Part shown: in pieces, positions 34,386-44,320 of the stretch
Position numbering within the stretch: the first letter of the stretch is position 1
Layout: every line of letters begins with the position of its first letter
Assembly (NCBI GenBank): GCA_027729925.1
Contig: JAQCEB010000001.1
Location: 1 to 64,000, forward strand
Length of the DNA: 64,000 bases
Source: Actinomycetota bacterium
Lineage (GTDB): Bacteria > Actinomycetota > Acidimicrobiia > Actinomarinales > Actinomarinaceae
Direction of reading: 5' to 3'
Translations under genes and position numbers: made by a program
Notes under the pieces: model-generated
The model's input: only the letters and a program-made list of their open reading frames with translations
Databases searched by the model: none
What the model was told of the DNA's origin: nothing

Positions 34386-35297
34386 AACAGGGTAGAGTAC
34401 AAAGAGCATATTGGAGTAATGAAAGAAGAAGTTATTAATATTTTAACTTCTTTACCTAAAGGAATATTCATAGATGCAACTTATGGATATGGCTCACATT
34501 TTGATTACTTTTTAAATAATTGTCATCATCTTTCTTTTATAGGATTTGATAGAGATGCTGACGCTGTAATTAATTCAAAACCTGAACATAAAGTATTTAA
34601 ATTAAACTTTTCTAATATCCCAGATTTTCTAATAAAAAATAAAATATCTAATTTAAGTGGAATTTTATATGATTTTGGCGTTTCCTCACATCAAATAGAT
34701 TCTGAAAAAAGAGGATTCTCTTTTCAGCACAATTCTGATTTAGATATGAGAATGGATCAATCACAATATAAATCTGCTCTAAATGTTTTAAATGAGTATC
34801 TTTTAACAGATTTAATTTATATTTTTAAAAACTATGGCGAGTTAAAAAATTCTAAACAATTAGCAAATGCAATTTTTAATAATAGACCTTTACAGACTTC
34901 TAATGATTTAAAAAATCTTATTAAAAATACTTTGCCACCACAAAACCCAAAATATATAGAAAAAACAATTAGAAAAGTATTTCAGTCTATTCGAATTGAA
35001 GTTAATGATGAATTACGAGAAATAGAAGAATCATTAAAGAAAGTAAAGAAGTTTATTCAAAAAGATGGAGCTATAATTTGTCTAACATACCAGTCACTTG
35101 AAGATAAAATTGTAAAAAATTTTTTTAGACTTGAAACGACAGGGTGTGTTTGTGATCCAAAAATATCAATATGTGTTTGTAACCAAGTACCAAATTTTAA
35201 ATTTGGAAAATCAAAAAAAATAAGACCAAATATAAGTGAAATTAATTCTAACTCTAGATCTAAATCAGCAACATTAAGGTATGGAATTAAACTATGA
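34380..35297 (+). CDS. rsmH: 16S rRNA (cytosine1402-N4)-methyltransferase
   Basis: RsmH (MraW) methylates C1402 in the ribosomal P site with SAM. The 305-residue protein shows HIGVMKEEVINIL, the SAM-binding FIDATYGYGSHFDYFL, LYDFGVSSHQID, RGFSFQ...LDMRMDQ and the C-terminal CLTYQSLEDKIVKNFF. The fourth stretch has the usual MraW D-M-R-M-D sequence. Its start codon is buried in the hairpin described above. It overlaps the ftsL gene by four bases. Confidence 0.93.
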   Translation: MNNRVEYKEHIGVMKEEVINILTSLPKGIFIDATYGYGSHFDYFLNNCHHLSFIGFDRDADAVINSKPEHKVFKLNFSNIPDFLIKNKISNLSGILYDFGVSSHQIDSEKRGFSFQHNSDLDMRMDQSQYKSALNVLNEYLLTDLIYIFKNYGELKNSKQLANAIFNNRPLQTSNDLKNLIKNTLPPQNPKYIEKTIRKVFQSIRIEVNDELREIEESLKKVKKFIQKDGAIICLTYQSLEDKIVKNFFRLETTGCVCDPKISICVCNQVPNFKFGKSKKIRPNISEINSNSRSKSATLRYGIKL

Positions 35298-35617
35298 AAT
35301 TAAAAAGTGTTCTCTTTGTTTTATTTGCACTATCGTTTTTTTCTATAATTTTAAGTTTGTTAACAAACACTCAAGTAAATATTCTTTCAAGTCAATTAAC
35401 TACTTTAAACAGGCAACTTGTTGAGCTAGAAATTGAAAAAGAGTCCACTTCGAATATTTTTCAAGAAAAATATTCTATTAAAAATATCGACGAGCTATCG
35501 AAATCATATAATTTTGTTAGATTAGATGTTTTTACAATCAAAAGTGATTTAATACCTCCCTATAAAATTCTTGATAAAAATATCGAAGTTGATATTTTAA
35601 GTTATTTTGGAAAATGA
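35294..35617 (+). CDS. ftsL: FtsL-like bitopic division protein
   Basis: 107 residues: one N-terminal membrane helix (about 6-24), then a leucine-zipper-like coiled coil (about 28-57), the layout of FtsL. FtsL links FtsQ/FtsB to FtsW-FtsI activation at the septum. Sequence conservation is low in this family; the call relies on topology and on position between rsmH and ftsI, overlapping both by four bases. Confidence 0.75.
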   Translation: MKLKSVLFVLFALSFFSIILSLLTNTQVNILSSQLTTLNRQLVELEIEKESTSNIFQEKYSIKNIDELSKSYNFVRLDVFTIKSDLIPPYKILDKNIEVDILSYFGK

Positions 35618-37287
35618 AATTTCATAAAATAAAAATTTGGAGCTTATTTACAGTATTTGTCTTTGTTTTTCTTACTTTTTCAAGTCTATTTTTAAGTAAA
35701 GTTTATGAACTTCAGTTTACAAAAGCAGAATACTTCCAAGAGCAAGCTTTGTCATATAGAGTTAAAACTGAAGTTCTCGAATCTAGAAGAGGAAGCATAT
35801 ACGACAGAAATCTAATTGTTTTAGCTTCCAGTACAAATTCTTATGATATTGGAATATATCCAAACAAAGTTGATGACATAAAAAACTTAACAACCCTTCT
35901 TTCTAGTATTTTAAATATTGAAGTTAATAATCTCTTATCTAAATTAGTTAATAGCGATAGATTTTTTTATGTTGCTCGAAATGTCAATTATGAGATAGGT
36001 AATGAAATTAAAACTTGGCAAGTTAAAGGTATCGAAGTAATTCCATCAAGTAAAAGAATAGTACATGAAAATTCTTTTGAAAAAATACTGGGTAAAGTAG
36101 ACACTGATCAAAATGGAATTGAAGGATTAGAGCTTTATTACGATAATGTTTTAAAAGGTACTGATGGTAAAATTCAATACGAAGCCTCTCCGGATGGAAC
36201 TATAATTCCTCAAGCAAAAATTGTAACCACTCAACCAATTCATGGAGAAGATTTAATTTTAACTTTAGATTCAGAGTATCAATATTTAAGTCAAAATTTA
36301 TGTAGAGAAGCACTCAAAAACACAGATGCGTTGAATTGTTCAATTGTGTTTGCAAATGCAAATACCGGTGAAATAATTATTTCAGTTGAGGAAAAAAACG
36401 AAAACGAAAATTTGAATATAAACTTAATAAGTGCAAGAGCTCAATACGAACCGGGATCATCTTTAAAAATCTTTTCTGTAGGTTTAGCACTTAATAATGG
36501 ATTAATAGACGAAGACACCATTTTTTTGGTAAACGACAAAATTGAAATTATTGAAGGTTCCTGTAATGCTAACTATCAAGGTTACAAAGGTTGTTATAGA
36601 GATTTTTTGAAACATGAACCCTATAAATTAACAGTTAAAGAAATCATAGAAAGATCTTCAAATGTTGGAGCTATTTTGGCTACTAAAGATTTAGAAATTA
36701 CTGAGTTAGAGAATTTTTTACAAAGTTTTGGTTTTAATCAAAAAACTGGTATCGAGTTATCTGGAGAAGCAAAAGGTAGTTTTTCAGAATATAATATTTG
36801 TAAAACATGCCTTACTTCTTTAGCTATAGGATACTCCGTAAATGTAACTCAACTTCAAATGGTAAAAGCTTACTCTATCATAGTAAATGGTGGAAAAGAT
36901 ATTGAATTAACCTTGATAAAAAAGCCTCAAAATTTTGAAAATCAAAATCAAGTTATTTCAGAGGTTCTTTCAATTAGATTGAAAAATTTATTAATAAATG
37001 TAGTTGAAGGTGAGAATGGAACTGGAAGATCTGTCAAAAAAGAAAATTTAACTATTGGGGGTAAAACCGGTACAAGTAGAACACATTTGGAGGGTGTTGG
37101 ATATTCAAACACAAGATTTAATACTTCTTTTACAGGATTTATTGAATCTGAAAACGGTCCAATTGTAGGATCAGTAATTCTTTGGGGAGCCTCTGTTTCT
37201 CCTTACACTGAATATGTAACAGGTGGTTCAACTGCAGCACCTATTTTTAAATCTATAATTGAGTTTTTAATTCCTGGAACAAAATGA
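35614..37287 (+). CDS. ftsI: Septal transpeptidase FtsI (penicillin-binding protein)
   Basis: FtsI cross-links septal peptidoglycan. The 557-residue protein has an N-terminal membrane helix (about 10-29), the pedestal domain with ESRRGSIYDRN, and the transpeptidase domain with SxxK as S282-S-L-K, the SSN triad and GGKTGTS. There are no PASTA repeats. It overlaps ftsL and murE by four bases each. Confidence 0.93.
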   Translation: MKFHKIKIWSLFTVFVFVFLTFSSLFLSKVYELQFTKAEYFQEQALSYRVKTEVLESRRGSIYDRNLIVLASSTNSYDIGIYPNKVDDIKNLTTLLSSILNIEVNNLLSKLVNSDRFFYVARNVNYEIGNEIKTWQVKGIEVIPSSKRIVHENSFEKILGKVDTDQNGIEGLELYYDNVLKGTDGKIQYEASPDGTIIPQAKIVTTQPIHGEDLILTLDSEYQYLSQNLCREALKNTDALNCSIVFANANTGEIIISVEEKNENENLNINLISARAQYEPGSSLKIFSVGLALNNGLIDEDTIFLVNDKIEIIEGSCNANYQGYKGCYRDFLKHEPYKLTVKEIIERSSNVGAILATKDLEITELENFLQSFGFNQKTGIELSGEAKGSFSEYNICKTCLTSLAIGYSVNVTQLQMVKAYSIIVNGGKDIELTLIKKPQNFENQNQVISEVLSIRLKNLLINVVEGENGTGRSVKKENLTIGGKTGTSRTHLEGVGYSNTRFNTSFTGFIESENGPIVGSVILWGASVSPYTEYVTGGSTAAPIFKSIIEFLIPGTK

Positions 37288-38684
37288 ACGAATTATTATC
37301 TTTATCTGATTTTTCAAAGTTATCAATTAATTATGATAATGTTGTTAATAGTTCTTTAGACGTTAATAATGATTCAATATTGATTATTGATAATGATAAT
37401 TCAGAAAAATTAAACAAATATATAGATGATGCATTAAAAAAAAATGTTAAACAAATAATTACAAGTGATAAAACGAAAATTGATAATAATAAAATACTAA
37501 AATTTAGTAATTACGATCAAATATTTAATATTGTTCTTGAAAATATTTATAAAAATTATAAAAAATTAAAGTACTTAGGCATTACTGGTACAAATGGAAA
37601 AACAACTTCAGGTTTTTATTTAAATCAAATGCTCGGAGGGACTAGTTTATTCGTAGGCACAATAGATCAAAATAATGACTTTTCTTTTACTAATGAAGTA
37701 CATTTAACAACGCCAAAATTATTTAACTTGCTTAAATTACTTCGAATGAAAAAAACTAATATTTCTTCAGTGATACTTGAAGTATCTTCTCATGCACTTG
37801 AACAAAAAAGATTATTAAATTTAGTTTTTGAAGTTTCAGGTTTCACAAATTTGTCACAAGATCATTTAGATTATCACATGAACATGGAAAGTTATTTTTT
37901 AGCAAAATCAAAATTATTTAACGAAGGTGTTTCAAAGAGAATGGTTTATCTTGATTCAATATATGGAAGACGTTTAGCTAAGTTATCTTCAATCCCAAAA
38001 ACTAGTATAGGGATTGGAAAACAAAATGATATAACTTTCAAAGAGTCTAAGTCATTTGATGAGATAGATATAAGTTTTTTTGGAGAAAACTATAAATTCG
38101 ATCCAAGACTACGAGGACCAAAAGTAATTGAAAATTTTCTTCTTGCTTTTACTATGGCGTTCTATTCTGAAAAGTTTGAAATAAGTGAATTAATAAATTT
38201 ATCAAAAAATATTCAAAACCCTATAGGTAGGTATCAAAGAGTAGAATCTAAAAATTATGAAATAATAATTGACTTTGCTCACACTCCACAAGCTATTAAA
38301 GAAGTAATTCAATATGCTAAAACTCAAAAAGATATTGTAAAAGTAATATTTGGAGCTGGAGGTAATAGAGATAAAAGTAAAAGAAAATTTATGGGTGAAG
38401 CAGCTGCTTCTGCTGATGAAATAATTGTTAGTAATGACAATCCAAGAAATGAAGATCCACTTGAAATTTCTAAAGACATTTTAGAAGGTATACCATTAAA
38501 CAAAAATGTAAAAGTAATTTTAGATAGAGAAGAAGCGATAAATACATCTATAACAAATCTAAAGGAAAATGAAATTCTATTAATATTAGGTAAAGGTCAT
38601 GAAAAAACGCAAGAAATTGATAATAAAATGTTGAGTTTTGATGATTTTGAAATTGCTACTAGAGCATTAAAGGCTTATAAATGA
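37284..38684 (+). CDS. murE: UDP-MurNAc-tripeptide synthetase MurE (meso-diaminopimelate type)
   Basis: MurE adds the third residue of the peptidoglycan stem. The 466-residue protein has a short N-terminal domain, the ATP loop GITGTNGKTTSGFYL, the TNLSQDHLDYHMNMESYF metal region and the acceptor-recognition motif DNPRNEDP, which marks use of meso-diaminopimelate. The next gene is mraY, with a four-base overlap; murF, which normally lies between them, is missing. Confidence 0.92.
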   Translation: MNELLSLSDFSKLSINYDNVVNSSLDVNNDSILIIDNDNSEKLNKYIDDALKKNVKQIITSDKTKIDNNKILKFSNYDQIFNIVLENIYKNYKKLKYLGITGTNGKTTSGFYLNQMLGGTSLFVGTIDQNNDFSFTNEVHLTTPKLFNLLKLLRMKKTNISSVILEVSSHALEQKRLLNLVFEVSGFTNLSQDHLDYHMNMESYFLAKSKLFNEGVSKRMVYLDSIYGRRLAKLSSIPKTSIGIGKQNDITFKESKSFDEIDISFFGENYKFDPRLRGPKVIENFLLAFTMAFYSEKFEISELINLSKNIQNPIGRYQRVESKNYEIIIDFAHTPQAIKEVIQYAKTQKDIVKVIFGAGGNRDKSKRKFMGEAAASADEIIVSNDNPRNEDPLEISKDILEGIPLNKNVKVILDREEAINTSITNLKENEILLILGKGHEKTQEIDNKMLSFDDFEIATRALKAYK

Positions 38685-39739
38685 TTGGAATAATTGTTTC
38701 GGGAGGATTAAGTTTTATTTTTGTTATTTTATTAACAAAACTTGGCGTAAATTTTTTTAAGTCAAAAAGTATTGGTCAAGAAATTCAAGAAGAGTTAAGT
38801 TTTCATGATCACAAAAAAGGAACACCTACTATGGGTGGTGTTTTTATAATTTTAGGTACCTCATTTGGATATTTTCTTTCACATATAAACTTCTGGACTA
38901 TTGGTAAAGGCTTTAAAGTAGAAATTTTAGATATTAATTTTGTCGTTCTTAACATTTTTCTATTAGCTACTTCAATGGGGATAGTCGGACTAATTGATGA
39001 CTTATTTAAAGTAAAAGCTGGAAGAAATCTAGGATTAAAACCTGCAAAAAAATTTTTTCTACAAACAATAGTTGCTCTAATTAGTGTTCTATATTTTATC
39101 AATATTGAAATTGATACAATTTTTTATTTTTTTAGTGGATTTGGTATTAACGTTGGCTTTTTCAAATGGATACTTGTTATTTTTATAATTCTTGGAATAA
39201 CAAACTCTGTAAATTTTACAGATGGATTAGATGGTTTGGTAGCTGGAAGCAGCTCTATAAGTTTTGGTGGTATATTAGTTTTATCATTTTGGATATATAG
39301 ACATCCTGCTTATTATTCTCAATTTATCTCAGAAAGCTTATTAACTGTAGACTTATCTTTACTAATCTCTGCAGTAGCTGGCGCGTGTCTCGGATTCCTT
39401 TGGTGGAATACAAATCCAGCAAATATAATTATGGGAGATGTAGGTTCTCATTTTATAGGAGCTCTTTTTCCAATTATACTTTTTTCAATTGGATCAGATG
39501 GATTAGTTACTTTTTTCTGCTTTTTGTTTATTCTTGAAGGTTTGTCAGTCGTAATACAGATACTATCTTTTAAATACAGAAAAAAAAGAGTTTTTAAAAT
39601 GGCACCTATTCACCATCACTTTGAAATGTCTAATTGGGCAGAAACAACAATAATAGTTAGATTCTGGATTATTAATGGCATCGCAATAGTTATTGGACTT
39701 GGTTTATTTTATGCAGATTTTGTATTGTTTGGACAATAA
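38681..39739 (+). CDS. mraY: Phospho-MurNAc-pentapeptide transferase MraY
   Basis: MraY makes lipid I from UDP-MurNAc-pentapeptide and undecaprenyl phosphate at the inner membrane face. The 352-residue protein has ten membrane helices and the family motifs KKGTPTMGG, GLIDDLFKV with the catalytic aspartates, NFTDGLDGLVAG and the MAPIHHHFEM histidine cluster. It overlaps murE by four bases and murD by one. Confidence 0.95.
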   Translation: MIGIIVSGGLSFIFVILLTKLGVNFFKSKSIGQEIQEELSFHDHKKGTPTMGGVFIILGTSFGYFLSHINFWTIGKGFKVEILDINFVVLNIFLLATSMGIVGLIDDLFKVKAGRNLGLKPAKKFFLQTIVALISVLYFINIEIDTIFYFFSGFGINVGFFKWILVIFIILGITNSVNFTDGLDGLVAGSSSISFGGILVLSFWIYRHPAYYSQFISESLLTVDLSLLISAVAGACLGFLWWNTNPANIIMGDVGSHFIGALFPIILFSIGSDGLVTFFCFLFILEGLSVVIQILSFKYRKKRVFKMAPIHHHFEMSNWAETTIIVRFWIINGIAIVIGLGLFYADFVLFGQ

Positions 39740-40914
39740 TGACCAATTTAATTATTGGATACGGTACTACTGGTAAATCAATTCAGAAGTATTTACAAAA
39801 AATTAACGAGAGTTACTTAATTTATGATGACAATAATGAAGTTCCAGATGTTGAAAGGTTTAGTGATACTAAATTACAAAAAATTAATACGGTATTTGTT
39901 TCACCGGGAATAAATCCAAATCATTGGATTCTTAAAGAAGCAAAAAAATTAAAAATAAAAATTAAAACAGATATAGAAATGTTTTCAGACTTAAATACTC
40001 CTAAACTTATCGGAGTTACTGGAACTAATGGCAAAACTAGTTTTGTAAATTATTTAAGTGAGATATTAAATAAAAATGGTTACAAGTCAATAACTGGTGG
40101 AAACATTGGCGTATCACCTTTAGATTATGTTGATGATATAAATCAATATGATTTTATAATTCTTGAACTATCTAGCTTTCAACTTGAATACATAAATAGC
40201 ATTCATCTAGAAATGGCGATAGTTACTAATATATTTGAAGATCATATTGATTGGCACAATTCTTTTAAAAGCTATACACTTACAAAATTAAAAATATTTA
40301 ACTTTGTAAAAGAAAATTCAAATAATTATCTTGGAGAAACTGACCGCAGAGTTGTTATTGACAAAAATATTCAGTTCAACAAAGTTCTAAATAAAAAATA
40401 TAATTTGGATAATTACTTTGATGAATTTGTAAACCTTATGGTTACAGTTTGTAAAAAATTTGAAATTGAAGAAAATGAGGTTATAAATTTTTTATTAAAT
40501 CAACCAACGATGGAACACAGGTTTGAAAAATTTTTTGAAACAGATAATACTATTTTTATAAATGACTCTAAATCAACAAATTTTCAATCAGTTTATAAAG
40601 CAACCACAAAAGTAAATAATGCTTTACTTATTTTGCATGGTTTGACTAAAGGAATGAACCCTAAAACATTGAAAGTTTCGGAAAGCGTTAAAGAAGTTTT
40701 ATTACCTACATATATGGATAAATCACTCAATTTTAAAAATATTAAAGTTACAAATTACACTTATTTTGAAGAATTAAAAAATTTAATACATGAAAAATCT
40801 AAAAACTACGAATATGTTTTATTTTCGTGTGGAGGATCAAGTTTCAATGAATTTAAAAATTATAAAGAGCGCGGAGAGAAATTTAAAGAAATTGTAATGG
40901 ATGCTATGAAATGA
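39739..40914 (+). CDS. murD: UDP-MurNAc-L-alanine:D-glutamate ligase MurD
   Basis: MurD adds D-glutamate to UDP-MurNAc-L-Ala. The 391-residue protein has a short N-terminal UDP-binding domain (IIGYGTTGKSIQKYL), the ATP loop GVTGTNGKTSFVNYL, the ELSSFQLEYI segment and FEDHIDWHNSF. The C-terminal domain begins near FINDSKSTNFQS. It is shorter than most MurD (about 440) through trimmed loops. The stop and the ftsW start overlap by four bases. Confidence 0.9.
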   Translation: MTNLIIGYGTTGKSIQKYLQKINESYLIYDDNNEVPDVERFSDTKLQKINTVFVSPGINPNHWILKEAKKLKIKIKTDIEMFSDLNTPKLIGVTGTNGKTSFVNYLSEILNKNGYKSITGGNIGVSPLDYVDDINQYDFIILELSSFQLEYINSIHLEMAIVTNIFEDHIDWHNSFKSYTLTKLKIFNFVKENSNNYLGETDRRVVIDKNIQFNKVLNKKYNLDNYFDEFVNLMVTVCKKFEIEENEVINFLLNQPTMEHRFEKFFETDNTIFINDSKSTNFQSVYKATTKVNNALLILHGLTKGMNPKTLKVSESVKEVLLPTYMDKSLNFKNIKVTNYTYFEELKNLIHEKSKNYEYVLFSCGGSSFNEFKNYKERGEKFKEIVMDAMK

Positions 40915-42008
40915 AAATTTATAATGATTTATTTTTAAAACGAATAAATATTGTTTCTATTTCGTTACTGGTTACTTTTGGCATTTTATTAAATGTATCT
41001 GCTTCATCTGTCCAAGGTTTGAATCTTTATAATGACAATTTCTTTTTTATAAAAAGACATTTACTAGCTGTAATTATTGGAGTTTTTTTATTTAATGTAC
41101 TAAAAAACTTTGATATAAAAACTTTTTCAAAGTTTTCACCAATGCTGATGGGACTAAGTGCGGTTTCGTTATTCTTAGTTTTAACTTATGGAATTGTAGT
41201 AGGTGGCAGCAGAAGGTGGATTGACTTAGGTCCAATAAATTTACAACCAAGTGAGATTTCAAAACCAATAATTCTTTTATGGGTAGCATGCCAGGTCACT
41301 TTGAAACATAAAAATGAAAATGACTTAAAAGTATTATTAAGAACGTTATTTTTACCATTGACATGTGCGACATTAATTTTTCTCGAACCAGATTATGGTA
41401 CATTTGCAACTATCTGTTTTATTATTTTTATTCAAATATTTTTCTCTAAAGTAAAGTTTATTATTCCTGCTTCAGTTGTTGCTGTATTTACTCCAATTCT
41501 ATATTTTCTTGCAAATTCATCTGATTATAGAGTTAAAAGAATTCAAACTTGGTTTTCAGGAAAATGTGATTTAGGTCAAGATTTACTTGGAGATTGTTTC
41601 CAACTTAATCAAAGCAGGATTGCAATTAGTTCTGGGGGGTTATTTGGTCTTGGTCCGGGAACTTCTAGAGCTAGGTGGGGTTCTTTACCCAATGCTTATT
41701 CTGACTTTATTGCTTCAATAGTCGGTGAGGAATATGGTTTTTTTGGAATGTTCGTATTGGTGTCATTGTTTTTTCTATTAATCACTTCAACATATTTAAT
41801 TGGAATTAGAGAATCTTCAAAAATTAAGCAACTTTTTATAATTGGATTTGCTTCCTGGATACTTTTTCAAACAATTATAAATTTAGGAGGTGCTGTTGGA
41901 TTAATTCCCATAACCGGAATGGTTCTTCCATTTATATCTTATGGTTCCACAGCGATGGTTTCTATTTTTGTAGGTTTAGGTATTATGTATTCTAATAATA
42001 ATGACTAA
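40911..42008 (+). CDS. ftsW: Septal peptidoglycan polymerase FtsW (SEDS family)
   Basis: FtsW is a lipid II glycosyltransferase working with FtsI. The 365-residue protein has about ten membrane helices, the GGSRRWIDLGPINLQPSEISKP loop, FLEPDYGT with the conserved aspartate and the C-terminal GLIPITGMVLPFISYGSTAM segment. The C-terminal tail is very short. The stop codon overlaps the murG start as ATGACTAA. Confidence 0.92.
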   Translation: MKIYNDLFLKRINIVSISLLVTFGILLNVSASSVQGLNLYNDNFFFIKRHLLAVIIGVFLFNVLKNFDIKTFSKFSPMLMGLSAVSLFLVLTYGIVVGGSRRWIDLGPINLQPSEISKPIILLWVACQVTLKHKNENDLKVLLRTLFLPLTCATLIFLEPDYGTFATICFIIFIQIFFSKVKFIIPASVVAVFTPILYFLANSSDYRVKRIQTWFSGKCDLGQDLLGDCFQLNQSRIAISSGGLFGLGPGTSRARWGSLPNAYSDFIASIVGEEYGFFGMFVLVSLFFLLITSTYLIGIRESSKIKQLFIIGFASWILFQTIINLGGAVGLIPITGMVLPFISYGSTAMVSIFVGLGIMYSNNND

Positions 42009-43014
42009 AAAAATTTGCTTTTTTTGCGTTGGAACGGGAGGACATGTTCTTCCGGTAAAAAATTTAGTGAATGGACTTATAAAAAAAGGTATATCAAAAG
42101 AAAACATCTTAATTATTTCTGATAAAAGAGGAAGCGTTTTTTTAAAAAATATACCTGTTGAAGTAAAAACTTTTGATTTCTACTCTTCACAAAATGGAAT
42201 AATTGGATATTTATTAAATTTTAGAAAGATTTTTTCATCATTATTTCTTTTAAATAAGTATTTAAGAAATAAAGGCATCAGTATTTATTTTTCAACGGGA
42301 TCTTATATATCTCCAATTGCAGGAATTATTTCAAAAATAAATAAAGGAAAGTTTTATATACAGGAACAAAATGTTTATGCAGGATTAGGTAATAAATTTG
42401 GATCAATTTTTGCGCATTCGATTTACACATCATTTAAAAATACATTAAACATTGACTCTAAAAAATGTAGATATATAGGTCCAATAGTGAATACAAAGTT
42501 AAAACCGCGAGAAAACGAATTAGTAGTTTTAAAGAGTATTGGATTTTACGGAGGTAGCCAAGGCTCAGAACAAATAAATAAATATGTAGAGTTATACCTT
42601 AAAGATGATGCAAGCAAAGATTTCAAAATTATACATATTATGGGTGAAAAACACTTTAAAAAAGTAGAAACAGATAGATTATATAAAAATTATGGGTTCC
42701 TTGAAGATATGGATAGTTTTTTTAGTGAGATTTCAATTGTTGTTGGTAGGGCAGGAGGGGGTTCTTTAGAACCTGCATATTTAGGCATCCCCCAGATATT
42801 AATTCCCTATAAATATGGCACAACGTCATCACATCAAAGTTTAAATGCAGATTTTATTCAAAATAACGGATATGGTTATGTAGTTGAAAGTTATGAAAAA
42901 ATGATTGAAACAATTAAGATTATTTCTAATAACTTTGCAAGTAAAAGAAAGATACCCAATCTTAAATCAGGTAACAATACAATAATTGAGGAACTTTTCA
43001 ATGAACTTCATTGA
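42001..43014 (+). CDS. murG: UDP-GlcNAc:lipid I transferase MurG
   Basis: MurG adds GlcNAc to lipid I to make lipid II. The 337-residue GT-B protein has the N-terminal FCVGTGGHVLPVKNLV glycine loop, GGSQGSEQIN near the middle and the UDP-GlcNAc site VVGRAGGGSLEPAYLGIPQILIPY. It starts inside the ftsW stop (8-base overlap) and overlaps murC by 14 bases. Confidence 0.92.
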   Translation: MTKKICFFCVGTGGHVLPVKNLVNGLIKKGISKENILIISDKRGSVFLKNIPVEVKTFDFYSSQNGIIGYLLNFRKIFSSLFLLNKYLRNKGISIYFSTGSYISPIAGIISKINKGKFYIQEQNVYAGLGNKFGSIFAHSIYTSFKNTLNIDSKKCRYIGPIVNTKLKPRENELVVLKSIGFYGGSQGSEQINKYVELYLKDDASKDFKIIHIMGEKHFKKVETDRLYKNYGFLEDMDSFFSEISIVVGRAGGGSLEPAYLGIPQILIPYKYGTTSSHQSLNADFIQNNGYGYVVESYEKMIETIKIISNNFASKRKIPNLKSGNNTIIEELFNELH

Positions 43015-44320
43015 TAAATATCAAAATGTTTTTATTTTAGGCATTGGTGGCTCAGGAATGAGTTCAATAGCAAAATTTTTAAAGCAAAAAGGACATGAGG
43101 TTAGTGGATACGATCAAAGACAGTCTTATGTAACAAATTTACTTGAAAATGACGGTATTCAATCTATACATGATTTAAATAATAAGAATTATGAAAATTC
43201 GGTGCTTTATATAGTATCTTCGGCAATGAAACTTGAAAACACTTTTCTAAAAAGTTTTTTACATATGGATAACGTAATGACAAGACCTCAGTTTTTGAAA
43301 AAATTATCAGAAGAATTTGAGATAATTGGCGTAACAGGCACTCACGGTAAAACTTCAACCACAGCTTTAATTGCTCATATTCTTCATTTTAATAAAATTA
43401 ACGTATCTTATATTTTTGGAGGCGTAACTTCTTTTAATGGCATTGGAGGTCATTATGGTAGTTATAAAAAACTTTTAATTCTTGAAACTGATGAAGCTTT
43501 CAATACTTTTGAAGAAATAGAAATTTCAAATTTACTAGTGACGAACATAGATAATGATCATATTGATCATTACGGAAGTTTTGAAAAATTAGTTAATGCA
43601 TTTAATAATGTTTTGTTAAAAGTTAAAAACAAAAAAATTATAAATATTGATGATCCAGAGCTAAACAATCTTAAATTAAATGAGTATATTTCTTATGGTC
43701 TTTCAGAGCTTGCTGATTATAAAATTACATATCCAAATACTTTCGAATATAGAGGTAAATCGTATAAAATCATCACAAAACTAATTGGTAATCATTTTAT
43801 CTCTAATATTGTTGGAGCAATAGCATTAGTTCAATCACTAGGGGTAAATATCGAAGATGCTTTATTGTCGATAGAATATTTTAATGGAGTAAAAAGAAGG
43901 ACTGAATTTATTGGTGAATATAACAATATTAAAATTTATGATGATTATGGTCATCATCCAACTGAAATTCAATCAACAATTACTGCTTTAAAAGAAAAGT
44001 TCGATGGTAAGTTAGTTACTATTTTTCAACCTCATAGATATACAAGAACTCGAGATAACTTCAAAAACTTAAAGGCGAGTATTTCAACTTCTGATGTAAC
44101 TTTTATAACGGATGTCTTTCCAGCAGGAGAAGAACCTATTCCTGGAATACATAGTTCAAAATTTGAAGACAATAAAATAAAGTATATAAAATCACCAAGA
44201 ATGTTACTTCAGCTTATTAAAAATGAAGTAAAGCCTGGTGATGTTATTTTAACCATAGGAGCAGGAGATATAACCTTATTAGGTCCAGAAATATTAAGGT
44301 ACTTAAATGAAGAAAAATAA
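43001..44320 (+). CDS. murC: UDP-MurNAc:L-alanine ligase MurC
   Basis: MurC adds the first residue of the peptide stem. The start is ATG 43001, with a GAGGA eight bases upstream; a reading from 42986 would add five residues and start within that ribosome site. The 439-residue protein has ILGIGGSGMSSIAKFL, GVTGTHGKTSTTALI, ETDEAFNTFEEIE, NIDNDHIDHYGS and the C-terminal DDYGHHPTEI. Overlaps murG by 14 and murB by 14 bases. Confidence 0.93.
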   Translation: MNFIDKYQNVFILGIGGSGMSSIAKFLKQKGHEVSGYDQRQSYVTNLLENDGIQSIHDLNNKNYENSVLYIVSSAMKLENTFLKSFLHMDNVMTRPQFLKKLSEEFEIIGVTGTHGKTSTTALIAHILHFNKINVSYIFGGVTSFNGIGGHYGSYKKLLILETDEAFNTFEEIEISNLLVTNIDNDHIDHYGSFEKLVNAFNNVLLKVKNKKIINIDDPELNNLKLNEYISYGLSELADYKITYPNTFEYRGKSYKIITKLIGNHFISNIVGAIALVQSLGVNIEDALLSIEYFNGVKRRTEFIGEYNNIKIYDDYGHHPTEIQSTITALKEKFDGKLVTIFQPHRYTRTRDNFKNLKASISTSDVTFITDVFPAGEEPIPGIHSSKFEDNKIKYIKSPRMLLQLIKNEVKPGDVILTIGAGDITLLGPEILRYLNEEK

